A program made the translations under genes and the position numbers. A DNA stretch of 64,000 nt, from the NCBI RefSeq assembly GCF_032854445.1, contig NW_027018044.1, positions 1 to 64,000 of the forward strand. The letters are read 5' to 3'. Positions within the stretch are counted from its first letter, which is position 1; every line of letters begins with the position of its first letter. Shown in pieces: positions 1 through 10,545 of this stretch. The stretch is from Liolophura sinensis (lineage: Eukaryota > Mollusca > Polyplacophora > Chitonida > Chitonidae). The notes under the pieces were generated by a model. The model was not told the DNA's origin, did not search any database, and worked only from the letters and a program-made list of their open reading frames with translations.

Positions 1-449
1 CTCAATTCCGCATCTTTTGGCACCTTACTGAAGTGGGTCAGTGTTCAGTTGTACTTTTTACAGCAGACTGTATCAAGTACCTTGTGGTTTTCACGTACAA
101 TTGGGTCTGGTTTTTCTACACGTAGATAAAGACATTGAGATTGTCTTGCACTTAGAAGTAAGGCAATTGCTGGGTGAGTTAAATGGGCTTGGCCCAAAGA
201 TTTGACGTCTTCTGAGCTACCGAAGGGCACATAACTTATAGTCAAAAGTTGAATATAGTAATGACCAGTCGCGATTGTACAGAGTACAGTGTAGCCGATT
301 TCAATTAACAAAAGACCAGGCAAAAATGCAAAAGTGGAAAAACTGTTCCAGTGCTACTAGTAAGAGCCTAATCCGACGTATTTTGTGACGAGAAATCGAA
401 TGTGCAATCCGCGTTGCTCTCCGACCAATACTTTTGGCTGTAGCTACAA
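1..449 (+). repeat. Partial monomer U0 (3' part, class A)
   Basis: The window opens inside a unit at CTCAATTCCGCATC, about 105 bp into the monomer. It carries ACTGAAGTGGGTCAG (class A) and the variant CACGTACAATTGGG with one extra G. It matches U16 (8686), including GACGTCTTCTGAGC, as part of the 16-unit-offset duplication described separately. Confidence 0.9.
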
Positions 450-1760
450 TTGAATGATCATTTATGTCATAATCACGTGCGTAGCAACGGCTCTTACTCC
501 ATGGAAACCAGGGAAATTTGCAATTTTTCAACAGCTGCCGATGCCTGCCTCAATTCCGCATCTTTTGGCACCTTACTGAAGTGGGTTAGTGTTCAGTTGT
601 ACTTTTTACAGCAGACTGTATCAAGTACCTTGTGTTTTTCACGTACAAATGGTGTGGTTTTTCTACACGTAGATAAAGACATTGAGATTGTCTTGCACTT
701 AGAAGTAAGGCAATTGCTGGGTGAGTTAAATGGGCTTAGCCCAAAGATTTCAGGTCTTCTGGGCTACCGAAGGGCACATAACTTATAGTCAAAAGTTGAA
801 TATAGTAATGACCAGTCGCGATTGTACAGAGTACAGTTTAGCCGATTTCAATTAACAAAAAGACCAGGTAAAAATGCAAAAGTGAAAAACTGTTCCAGTG
901 CTACTAGTAAGAGGCTAATCCGACCGTATTTTGTGACGAGAAATCGAATGGTGCAAACCGCGTTGCTCTCCGACCAATACTTTTGGCTGTAGCGACAGAT
1001 AAATGATCATTGATGTCATAATCATGTGCCCAGCAACGGCTCTTACTCCATGGAAACCAGGGATATTTGCAATTTTTTAACAGCTGCCGATGCCTGGCCC
1101 AATTCCACTTCTTTTGGCACCTTATAATGTGGGTCAGTGTTTTAGTTGTACTTTTTACAGCAGACTGTATCAAGTACCTTGTGTTTTTTATGTACAAATG
1201 GTCTGGTTTTTCTACACGTAGATAAAGACATTGAGATTGTCTTGGACTTAGAAGTAAGACAATTGCTGGGTGAGTTAAATGGGCTTGGCCGAAAGATTGG
1301 ACGTCTTCTGGGCTACCGAAGGGCACATAACTTATAGTCAAAAGTTGAATATAGTAATGACCAGTCGCGATTGTACAGAGTACAGTGTAGCCGATTTCAA
1401 TTAACAAAAAGACCAGGTAAAAATGCAAAAGTGGAAAAACTGTTCCAGTGCTGCTGGTAAGAGGCTAATCCGACGTATTTTGTGACGAGAAATCGAATGG
1501 TGCAAACCGCGTTGCTCTCCGACCAATACTTTTGGCTGTAGTGACAATTGAATGATCATTTATGTCATAATCACGTGCGTAGCAACGGCTCTTACTCCAT
1601 GGAAACCAGGGAAATTTGCAATTTTTCAACAGCTGCCGATGCCTGGCTCAATTCCGCATCTTTTGGCACCTTACTGAAGTGGGTCAGTGTTCAGATGTAC
1701 TTTTTACAGCAGACTGTATCAAGTACCTTGTGGTTTTCACGTACAAATGGTGTGTTTTTT
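1..1760 (+). repeat. Duplicated block, copy 1 (partner at about 8.79-10.55 kb)
   Basis: U0-U3 match U16-U19 at an offset of about 8,785 bp (16 units; U2 to U18 and U3 to U19 are close to exactly 16 x 549). Shared rare variants are GTAGCTACAATTG (U1, U17), CCTGCCTCAATTCC (U1, U17), AGATAAATGATCATT and CCACTTCTTTTGG (U2, U18), and TTCAGATGTAC (U3, U19). The match ends inside U3: after about 1,760 U3 has GGACTTAGAAGTAAGAC and GATTTCAGG, while U19 has GCACTTAGAAGTAAGGC and GATTTGACG. Confidence 0.82.
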
Positions 1761-4700
1761 CTACACGTAGATAAAGACATTGAGATTGTCTTGGACTTAG
1801 AAGTAAGACAATTGCTGGGTGAGTTAAATGGGCTTGGCCCAAAGATTTCAGGTCTTCTGGGCTACCGAAGGGCACATAACTTATAGTCAAAAGTTGAATA
1901 TAGTAATGACCAGTCGCGATTGTACAGAGTACAGTTTAGCCATTTCAATTAACAAAAAGACGAAGCAAAAATGCAAAAGTGGAAAAACTGTTCCAGTGCT
2001 ACTAGTAAGAGGCTAATCCGACGTATTTTGTGACGAGAAATCGAATGGTGTAAAACGCATTGCTCTCCGACCAATACTTTTGGCTGTAGCGACAGATCAA
2101 TGATCATTGATGTCATAATCACGTGCCCAGCAACGGCTCTTACTCCATGGAAACCAGGGATATTTGCAATTTTTTTAGCAGCTGCCGATGCCTGGCCCAA
2201 TTCCACATCTTTTGGCACCTTATGAATGTGGGTCAGTGTTTAGTTGTACTTTTTACAGCAGACTGTATCAAGTACCTTGTGTTTTTTATGTACAAATGGC
2301 CTGGTTTTTCTACACGTAGATAAAGACATTGAGATTGTCTTGGACTTAGAAGTAAGACAATGGCTTGGCCGAAAGATTTGACGTCTTCTGGGCTACCGAA
2401 GGGCACATAACTTATAGTCAAAAGTTGAATATAGTAATGACCTGTCGCGATTGTACAGAGTACAGTGTAGCGATTTCAATTAACAAAAAGACCAGGCAAA
2501 AAATGCAAAAGTGGAAAAACTGTTCCAGTGCTGCTGGTAAGAGGCTAATCCGACGTATTTTGTGACGAGAAATCGAATGGTGCAAACCGCGTTGCTCTCC
2601 GACCAATACTTTTGGCTGTAGTGACAATTGAATGATCATTTATGTCATAATCACGTGCCCAGCAACGGCTCTTACTCCATGGAAACCAGGGAAAATTTGC
2701 AATTTTTCAACAGCTGCCGATGCCTGGCTCAATTCCGCATCTTTTGGCACCTTACTGAAGTGGGTCAGTGTTCAGTTGTACTTTTTACAGCAGACTGTAT
2801 CAAGTACCTTGTGGTTTTTCACGTACAAATGGTGTGGTTTTTCTACACGTAGATAAAGACATTGAGATTGTCTTGCACTTAGAAGTAAGGCAATTGCTTG
2901 GGTGAGTTAAATGGGCTTGGCCCAAAGATTTGACGTCTTCTGGGCTACCGAAGGGCACATAACTTATAGTCAAAAGTTGAATATAGTAATGACCAGTCGC
3001 GATTGTACAGAGTACAGTGTAGCCGATTTCAATTAACAAAAAGACCAGGCAAAAATGCAAAAGTGGAAAAACTGTTCCATGGCTACTAGTAAGAGGCTAA
3101 TCCGACGTATTTTGTGACGAGAAATCGAATGGTGCAAACCGCGTTGCTCTCCGACCAATACTTTTGGCTGTAGCGACAGATCAATGATCATTGATGTCAT
3201 AATCACGTGCCCAGCAACGGCTCTTACTCCATGGAAACCAGGATATTTGCAATTTTTTAACAGCTGCCGATGCCTGGCCCAATTCCACATCTTTTGGCAC
3301 CTTAAAAATGTGGGTCAGTGTTTAGTTGTACTTTTTACAGCAGACTGTATCAAGTACCTTGTGTTTTTTATGTACAAATGATCTGTTTTTCTACACGTAG
3401 ATAAAGACATTGAGATTGTCTTGCACTTAGAAGTAAGACAATTGCTGGGTGAGTTAAATGGACTTGGCCGAAAGATTGGACGTCTTCTGGGCTACCGAAG
3501 GGCACATAACTTATAGTCAAAAGTTGTGAATATAGTAATGACCTGTCGCGATTGTACAGAGTACAGTGTAGCCGATTTCAATTAACAAAAGACCAGGTAA
3601 AAATGCAAAAGTGGAAAAACTGTTCCAGTGCTGCTGGTAAGAGTCTAATCCGACGTATTTTGTGACGAGAAATCGAATGGTGCAAACCGCGTTGCTCTCC
3701 GACCAATACTTTTGGCTGTAGTGACAATTGAATGATCATTTATGTCATAATCACGTGCCCAGCAACGGCTCTTACTCCATGGAAACCAGGGAAATTTGCA
3801 ATTTTTCAACAGCTGCCGATGCCTGGCTCAATTCCGCATCTTTTGGCACCTTACTGAAGTGGGTCAGTGTTCAGTTGTACTTTTTACAGCAGACTGTATC
3901 AAGTACCTTTTGGTTTTCACGTACAATTGGTCTGGTTTTTCTACACGTAGATAAAGACATTGAGATTGTCTTGCACTTAGAAGTAAGGCAATTGCTGGGT
4001 GAGTTAAATGGGCTTGGCCCAAAGATTTGACGTCTTCTGGGCTACCGAAGGGCACATAACTTATAGTCAAAAGTTGAATATAGTAATGACCAGTCGCGAT
4101 TGTACAGAGTACAGTGTAGCCGATTTCAATTAACAAAAAGACCAGGCAAAAATGCAAAAGTGGAAAAACTGTTCCATGGCTACTAGTAAGAGGCTAATCC
4201 GACGTATTTTTGTGACGAGAAATCGAATGGTGCAAACCGCGTTGCTCTCCGACCAATACTTTTTGGCTGTAGCGACAATTGAATGATCCATTTATGTCAT
4301 AATCACGTGCGTAGCAACGGCTCTTACTCCATGGAAACCAGGGAAATTTGCAATTTTTCAACAGCTGCCGATGCCTGGCTCAATTCCGCATCTTTTGGCA
4401 CCTTACTGAAGTGGGTCAGTGTTCAGTTGTACTTTTTACAGCAGACTGTATCAAGTACCTTGTGTTTTTCAAGTACAAATGGTGTGGTTTTTCTACACGT
4501 AGATAAAGACATTGAGATTGTCTTGCACTTAGAAGTAAGGCAATTGCTGGGTGAGTTAAATGGCTTGGCCCAAAGATTGGACGTCTTCTGGGCTACCGAA
4601 GGGCACATAACTTATAGTCAAAAGTTGAATATAGTAATGACCTGTCGCGATTGTACAGAGTACAGTGTAGCCGATTTCAATTAACAAAAAGACCAGGTAA

Positions 4701-4969
4701 AAATGCAAAAGTGGAAAAACTGTTCCAGTGCTGCTGGTAAGAGTCTAATCCGACGTATTTTGTGACGAGAAATCGAATGGTGCAAACCGCGTTGCTCTCC
4801 GACCAATACTTTTTGGCTGTAGTGACAATTGAATGATCATTTATGTCATAATCACGTGCCCAGCAACGGCTCTTACTCCATGGAAACCAGGGAAATTTGC
4901 AATTTTTCAACAGTCTGCCGATGCCTGGCTCAATTCCGCATCTTTTGGCACCTTACTGAAGTGGGTCAG
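450..4969 (+). repeat. Units U1-U8 and start of U9: mixed class A/B zone
   Basis: Unit starts are 450, 999, 1548, 2096, 2628, 3180, 3728, 4279 and 4829. Classes run A, B, A, B, A, B, A, A, A, so A and B alternate in the first seven units. U4 carries an 18-bp internal deletion. U7-U8 resemble U9-U10 at a 2-unit offset: both pairs have the ACAATTGGTCTGG variant followed by a unit with TTTTTCAAGTACAAATGG. The second half of U8 instead matches the ends of U6 and U11 (TGACCTGTCGCG, GGTAAAAATG, GCTGCTGGTAAGAGTC), making U8 a chimera of two unit types. Confidence 0.85.
2341..2380 (+). other. 18-bp internal deletion in U4
   Basis: Normal units read GACAATTGCTGGGTGAG, then TTAAATGGGCTTGGCC. Here GTAAGACAA runs straight into TGGCTTGGCC at 2360/2361, removing 18 bp and much of the TGGGC/GCCCA hairpin stem. 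A short ATGG/AATGG identity at the ends may have promoted it. No other unit in the window shows it. Confidence 0.88.
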
Positions 4970-7190
4970 TGTTCAGTTGTACTTTTTACAGCAGACTGTA
5001 TCAAGTACCTTGTGGTTTTCACGTACAATTGGTCTGGTTTTTCTACACGTAGATAAAGACATTGAGATTGTCTTGCACTTAGAAGTAAGGCAATTGCTGG
5101 GTGAGTTAAATGGGCTTGGCCCAAAGATTTGACGTCTTCTGGGCTACCGAAGGGCACATAACTTATAGTCAAAAGTTGAATATAGTAATGACCAGTCGCG
5201 ATTGTACAGAGTACAGTGTAGCCGATTTCAATTAACAAAAAAGACCAGGCAAAAATGCAAAAGTGGGAAAAACTGTTCCATGGCTACTAGTAAGAGGCTA
5301 ATCCGACGTATTTTGTGACGAGAAATCGAATGGTGCAAACCGCGTTGCTCTCCGACCAATACTTTTGGCTGTAGCGACAATTGATATGATCATTTATGTC
5401 ATAATCACGTGCGTAGCAACGGCTCTTACTCCATGGAAACCAGGGAAATTTGCAATTTTTCAACAGCTGCCGATGCCTGGCTCAATTCCGCATCTTTTGG
5501 CACCTTACTGAAGTGGGTCAGTGTTCAGTTGTACTTTTTACAGCAGACTGTATCAAGTACCTTGTGTTTTTCAAGTACAAATGGTGTGGTTTTTCTACAC
5601 GTAGATAAAGACATTGAGATTGTCTTGCACTTAGAAGTAAGGCAATTGCTGGGTGAGTTAAATGGGCTTAGCCTAAAGATTTCAGGTCTTCTGGGCTACC
5701 GAAGGGCACATAACTTATAGTCAAAAGTTGAATATAGTAATGACCAGTCGCGATTGTACAGAGTACAGTTTAGCCGATTTCAATTAACAAAAAGACGAAG
5801 CAAAAATGCAAAAGTAGAAAAACTGTTCCAGTGCTACTCGTAAGAGGCTAATCCGACGTATTTTGTGACGAGAAATCGAATGGTGCAAACCGCGTTGCTC
5901 TCCGACCAATACTTTTGGCTGTAGCGACAGATCAATGATCATTGATGTCATAATCACGTGCCCAGCAACGGCTCTTACTCCATGGAAACCAGGGATATTT
6001 GCAATTTTTAACAGCTGCCGATGCCTGGCCCAATTCCACATCTTTTGGCACCTTAAAAATGTGGGTCAGTGTTTAGTTGTACTTTTTACAGCAGACTGTA
6101 TCAAGTACCTTGTGTTTTTTATGTACAAATGATCTGGTTTTTCTACACGTAGATAAAGACATTGAGATTGTCTTGCACTTAGAAGTAAGACAATTGCTGG
6201 GTGAGTTAAATGGGCTTGGCCGAAAGATTTGACGTCTTCTGGGCTACCGAAGGGCACATAACTTATAGTCAAAAGTTGAATATAGTAATGACCTGTCGCG
6301 ATTGTACAGAGTACAGTGTAGCCGATTTCAATTAACAAAAAGACCAGGTAAAAATGCAAAAGTGGAAAAACTGTTCCAGTGCTGCTGGTAAGAGTCTAAT
6401 CCGACGTATTTTGTGACGAGAAATCGAATGGTGCAAACCGCGTTGCTCTCCGACCAATACTTTTGGCTGTAGTGACAATTGAATGATCATTTATGTCATA
6501 ATCACGTGCCCAGCAACGGCTCTTACTCCATGGAAACCAGGGAAATTTGCAATTTTTCAACAGCTGCCGATGCCTGCCTCAATTCCGCATCTTTTGGCAC
6601 CTTACTGAAGTGGGTCAGTGTCAGTTGTACTTTTTACAGCAGGACTGTATCAAGTACCTTGTGGTTTTCACGTACAATTGGTGTGGTTTTTCTACACGTA
6701 GATAAAGACATTGAGATTGTCTTGCACTTAGAAGTAAGGCAATTGCTGGGTGAGTTAAATGGGCTTGGCCCAAAGATTTGACGTCTTCTGAGCTACCGAA
6801 GGGCACATAACTTATAGTCAAAAGTTGAATATAGTAATGACCAGTCGCGATTGTACAGAGTACAGTGTAGCCGATTTCAATTAACAAAAAGACCAGGCAA
6901 AAATTGCAAAAGTGGAAAAACTGTTTCCAGTGCTACTAGTAAGAGCCTAATCCGACGTATTTTGTGACGAGAAATCGAATGGTGCAATCCGCGTTGCTCT
7001 CCGACCAATACTTTTGGCTGTAGCTACAATTGAATGATCATTTATGTCATAATCACGTGCGTAGCAACGGCTCTTACTCCATGGAAACCAGGGAAATTTG
7101 CAATTTTTCAACAGCTGCCGATGCCTGCCTCAATTCCGCATCTTTTGGCACCTTACTGAAGTGGGTTAGTGTTCAGTTGTACTTTTTACA
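4970..7190 (+). repeat. 4-unit tandem duplication, copy 1
   Basis: Late U9 through early U13 (starts 4829, 5381, 5931, 6479, 7030) form a 4-unit block repeated immediately downstream at an offset of about 2,205 bp. Shared rare variants, in order, are TTCCATGGCTACTAG at the unit end, TTTTTCAAGTACAAATGG and TTAGCCTAAAG (U10/U14), AAGTAGAAAAACTG and GCTACTCGTAAG (U10/U14), TGTACAAATGATCTGG (U11/U15), CCTGCCTCAATTCC with ACAATTGG (U12/U16) and GTAGCTACAATTG (U13/U17). The limits, inferred from the last mismatching and first matching variants, are good to about 40 bp. Confidence 0.87.
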
Positions 7191-9415
7191 GCAGGACTGT
7201 ATCAAGTACCTTGTGGTTTTCACGTACAATTGGTCTGGTTTTTTCTACACGTAGATAAAGGACATTGAGATTGTCTTGCACTTAGAAGTAAGGCAATTGC
7301 TGGGTGAGTTAAATGGGCTTGGCCCAAAGATTTGACGTCTTCTGGGCTACCGAAGGGCACATAACTTATAGTCAAAAGTTGAATATAGTAATGACCAGTC
7401 GCGATTGTACAGAGTACAGTGTAGCCGATTTCAATTAACAAAAAGACCAGGCAAAAATGCAAAAGTGGAAAAACTGTTCCATGGCTACTAGTAAGAGGCT
7501 AATCCGACGTATTTGTGACGAGAAATCGAATGGTGCAACCGCGTTGCTCTCCGACCAATACTTTTGGCTGTAGCGACAATTGAATGATCATTTATGTCAT
7601 AATCACGTGCGTAGCAACGCTCTTACTCCATGGAAACCAGGGAAATTTGCAATTTTTCAACAGCTGCCGATGCCTGGCTCAATTCCGCATCTTTTGGCAC
7701 CTTACTGAAGTGGGTCAGTGTTCAGTTGTGTACTTTTTACAGCAGACTGTATCAAGTACCTTGTGTTTTTCAAGTACAAATGGTGTGGTTTTCTACACGT
7801 AGATAAAGACATTGAGATTGTTGAGATTGTCTTGCACTTAGAAGTAAGGCAATTGCTGGGTGAGTTAAATGGGCTTAGCCTAAAGATTTCAGGTCTTCTG
7901 GGCTACCGAAGGGCACATAACTTATAGTCAAAAGTTGAATATAGTAATGACCAGTCGCGATTGTACAGAGTACAGTTTAGCCGATTTCAATTAACAAAAA
8001 GACGAAGCAAAAATGCAAAAGTAGAAAAACTGTTCCAGTGCTACTCGTAAGAGGCTAATCCGACGTATTTTGTGACGAGAAATCGAATGGTGCAAACCGC
8101 GTTGCTCTCCGACCAATACTTTTGGCTGTAGCGACAGATCAATGATCATTGATGTCATAATCACGTGCCCAGCAACGGCTCTTACTCCATGGAAACCAGG
8201 GATATTTGCAATTTTTAACAGCTGCCGATGCCTGGCCCAATTCCACATCTTTTGGCACCTTAAAAATGTGGGTCAGTGTTTAGTTGTACTTTTTACAGCA
8301 GACTGTATCAAGTACCTGTGTTTTTTATGTACAAATGATCTGGTTTTTCTACACGTAGATAAAGACATTGAGATTGTCTTGCACTTAGAAGTAAGACAAT
8401 TGCTGGGTGAGTTAAATGGGCTTGGCCGAAAGATTTGACGTCTTCTGGGCTACCGAAGGGCACATAACTTATAGTCAAAAGTTGAATATAGTAATGACCT
8501 GTCGCGATTGTACAGAGTACAGTGTAGCCGATTTCAATTAACAAAAAGACCAGGTAAAAATGCAAAAGTGGAAAAACTGTTCCAGTGCTGCTGGTAAGAG
8601 TCTAATCCCGACGTATTTTGTGACGAGAAATCGAATGGTGCAAACCGCGTTGCTCTCCGACCAATACTTTTGGCTGTAGTGACAATTGAATGATCATTTA
8701 TGTCATAATCACGTGCCCAGCAACGGCTCTTACTCCATGGAAACCAGGGAAATTTGCAATTTTTCAACAGCTGCCGATGCCTGCCTCAATTCCGCATCTT
8801 TTGGCACCTTACTGAAGTGGGTCAGTGTTCAGTTGTACTTTTTTACAGCAGACTGTATCAAGTACCTTGTGGTTTTCACGTACAATTGGTCTGGTTTTTC
8901 TACACGTAGATAAAGACATTGAGATTGTCTTGCACTTAGAAGTAAGGCAATTGCTGGGTGAGTTAAATGGGCTTGGCCCAAAGATTTGACGTCTTCTGAG
9001 CTACCGAAGGGCACATAACTTATAGTCAAAAGTTGAATATAGTAATGACCAGTCGCGATTGTACAGAGTACAGTGTAGCCGATTTCAATTAACAAAAAGA
9101 CCAGGCAAAAATGCAAAAGTGGAAAAACTGTTCCAGTGCTACTAGTAAGAGCCTAATCCGACGTATTTTGTGACGAGAAATCGAATGGTGCAATCCGCGT
9201 TGCTCTCCGACCAATACTTTTGGCTGTAGCTACAATTGAATGATCATTTATGTCATAATCACGTGCGTAGCAACGGCTCTTACTCCATGGAAACCAGGGA
9301 AATTTGCAATTTTTCAACAGCTGCCGATGCCTGCCTCAATTCCGCATCTTTTGGCACCTTACTGAAGTGGGTTAGTGTTCAGTTGTACTTTTTACAGCAG
9401 ACTGTATCAAGTACC
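7191..9415 (+). repeat. 4-unit tandem duplication, copy 2
   Basis: Late U13 through early U17 (starts 7030, 7580, 8138, 8686, 9236) repeat the preceding 4 units in the same order. The junction lies between 7,167 (GTGGGTTAGTG, as in U17) and 7,210 (GTGGTTTTCACG, as in U9), inside a fully homologous stretch. This is expected for in-register unequal crossing over rather than end joining. Copy 2 has several more single-base indels than copy 1 and a 9-bp tandem duplication at 7812-7829. Confidence 0.86.
7812..7829 (+). repeat. 9-bp tandem duplication inside U14
   Basis: TTGAGATTG occurs twice in a row where every other unit has it once. It lies in the loop of the AAGACA/TGTCTT hairpin. It sits in a stretch rich in other indels, so a sequencing or consensus error is possible. 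Confidence 0.8.
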
Positions 9416-10545
9416 TTGTGTTTTTCACGTACAAATGGTGTGGTTTTTCTACACGTAGATAAAGACATTGAGATTGTCTTGCACTTAGAAGTAAGGCAAT
9501 TGCTGGGTGAGTTAAATGGCTTAGCCCAAAGATTTCAGGTCTTCTGGGCTACCGAAGGGCACATAACTTATAGTCAAAAGTTGAATATAGTAATGACCAG
9601 TCGCGATTGTACAGAGTACAGTTTAGCCGATTTCAATTAACAAAAAGACCAGGTAAAAATGCAAAAGTGGAAAAACTGTTCCAGTGCTACTAGTAAGAGG
9701 CTAATCCGACGTATTTTGTGACGAGAAATCGAATGGTGCAAACCGCGTTGCTCTCCGACCAATACTTTTGGCTGTAGCGACAGATAAATGATCATTGATG
9801 TCATAATCATGTGCCCAGCAACGGCTCTTACTCATGGAAACCAGGGATATTTGCAATTTTTTAACAGCTGCCGATGCCTGGCCCAATTCCACTTCTTTTG
9901 GCACCTTATAAATGTGGGTCAGTGTTTAGTTGTACTTTTTACAGCAGACTGTATCAAGTACCTTGTGTTTTTTATGTACAAATGGTCTGGTTTTTCTACA
10001 CGTAGATAAAGACATTGAGATTGTCTTGGACTTAGAAGTAAGACAATTGCTGGGTGAGTTAAATGGGCTTGGCCGAAAGATTGGACGTCTTCTGGGCTAC
10101 CGAAGGGCACATAACTTATAGTCAAAAGTTGAATATAGTAATGACCAGTCGCGATTGTACAGAGTACAGTGTAGCCGATTTCAATTAACAAAAAGACCAG
10201 GTAAAAATGCAAAAGTGGAAAAACTGTTCCAGTGCTGCTGGTAAGAGGCTAATCCGACGTATTTTGTGACGAGAAATCGAATGGTGCAAACCGCGTTGCT
10301 CTCCGACCAATACTTTTGGCTGTAGTGACAATTGAATGATCATTTATGTCATAATCACGTGCCCAGCAACGGCTCTTACTCCATGGAAACCAGGGAAATT
10401 TGCAATTTTTCAACAGCTGCCGATGCCTGGCTCAATTCCGCATCTTTTGGCACCTTACTGAAGTGGGTCAGTGTTCAGATGTACTTTTTACAGCAGACTG
10501 TATCAAGTACCTTGTGGTTTTCACGTACAAATGGTGTGGTTTTTC
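8786..10545 (+). repeat. Duplicated block, copy 2 (partner at 1-1.76 kb)
   Basis: This is the second copy of the 16-unit-offset block (U16-U19, unit starts 8686, 9236, 9784, 10332). It shares the rare variants listed for copy 1. Small differences exist: U2 reads CCTTATAATGTGGG where U18 has CCTTATAAATGTGGG, and U18 has lost one C in ACTCATGG. The left end overlaps the right part of the second 4-unit tandem copy, so the exchanges that made the two duplications are nested. Confidence 0.82.

Larger units (their letters stand above)
4190..8850 (+). other. Second indel-rich stretch, possible low-quality consensus
   Basis: Repeated one-base length changes relative to neighbouring units: GTATTTTTGTG (4206), GATCCATTTATG (4287), CAGTCTGCCG (4912), GTGGGAAAAACTG (5263), TTGATATGATC (5381), AGTGTCAGTTG (6617), CAGCAGGACTG (6640 and about 7190), AAATTGCAAAAG (6901), CTGTTTCCAG (6922), AAAGGACATTG (7258), GTATTTGTGACG (7509), GCAACCGCG (7536), GCAACGCTC (7615), TTGTGTACTT (7727), GTACCTGTG (8314) and ATCCCGACG (8606). 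The density is lower than at 47-49 kb. Some of these may be real. Confidence 0.62.

Noticed and set aside
450-788. Repeated ~100-112 codon plus-strand ORFs as a tandem multigene family
   Set aside because: They start at TTG, are disrupted in class B units, show no recognisable domain, and variant positions follow repeat classes rather than codon positions.
991-1030. Origin of replication or regulatory dyad at the unit boundary palindrome
   Set aside because: Symmetry alone does not support an origin, and the feature is present only in one repeat class.
3864-4157. Hydrophobic-looking minus-strand ORF as a small membrane protein
   Set aside because: It has no ATG codon and overlaps the sense frame. 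Its hydrophobicity follows from T-rich codons in the complement of A-rich DNA.
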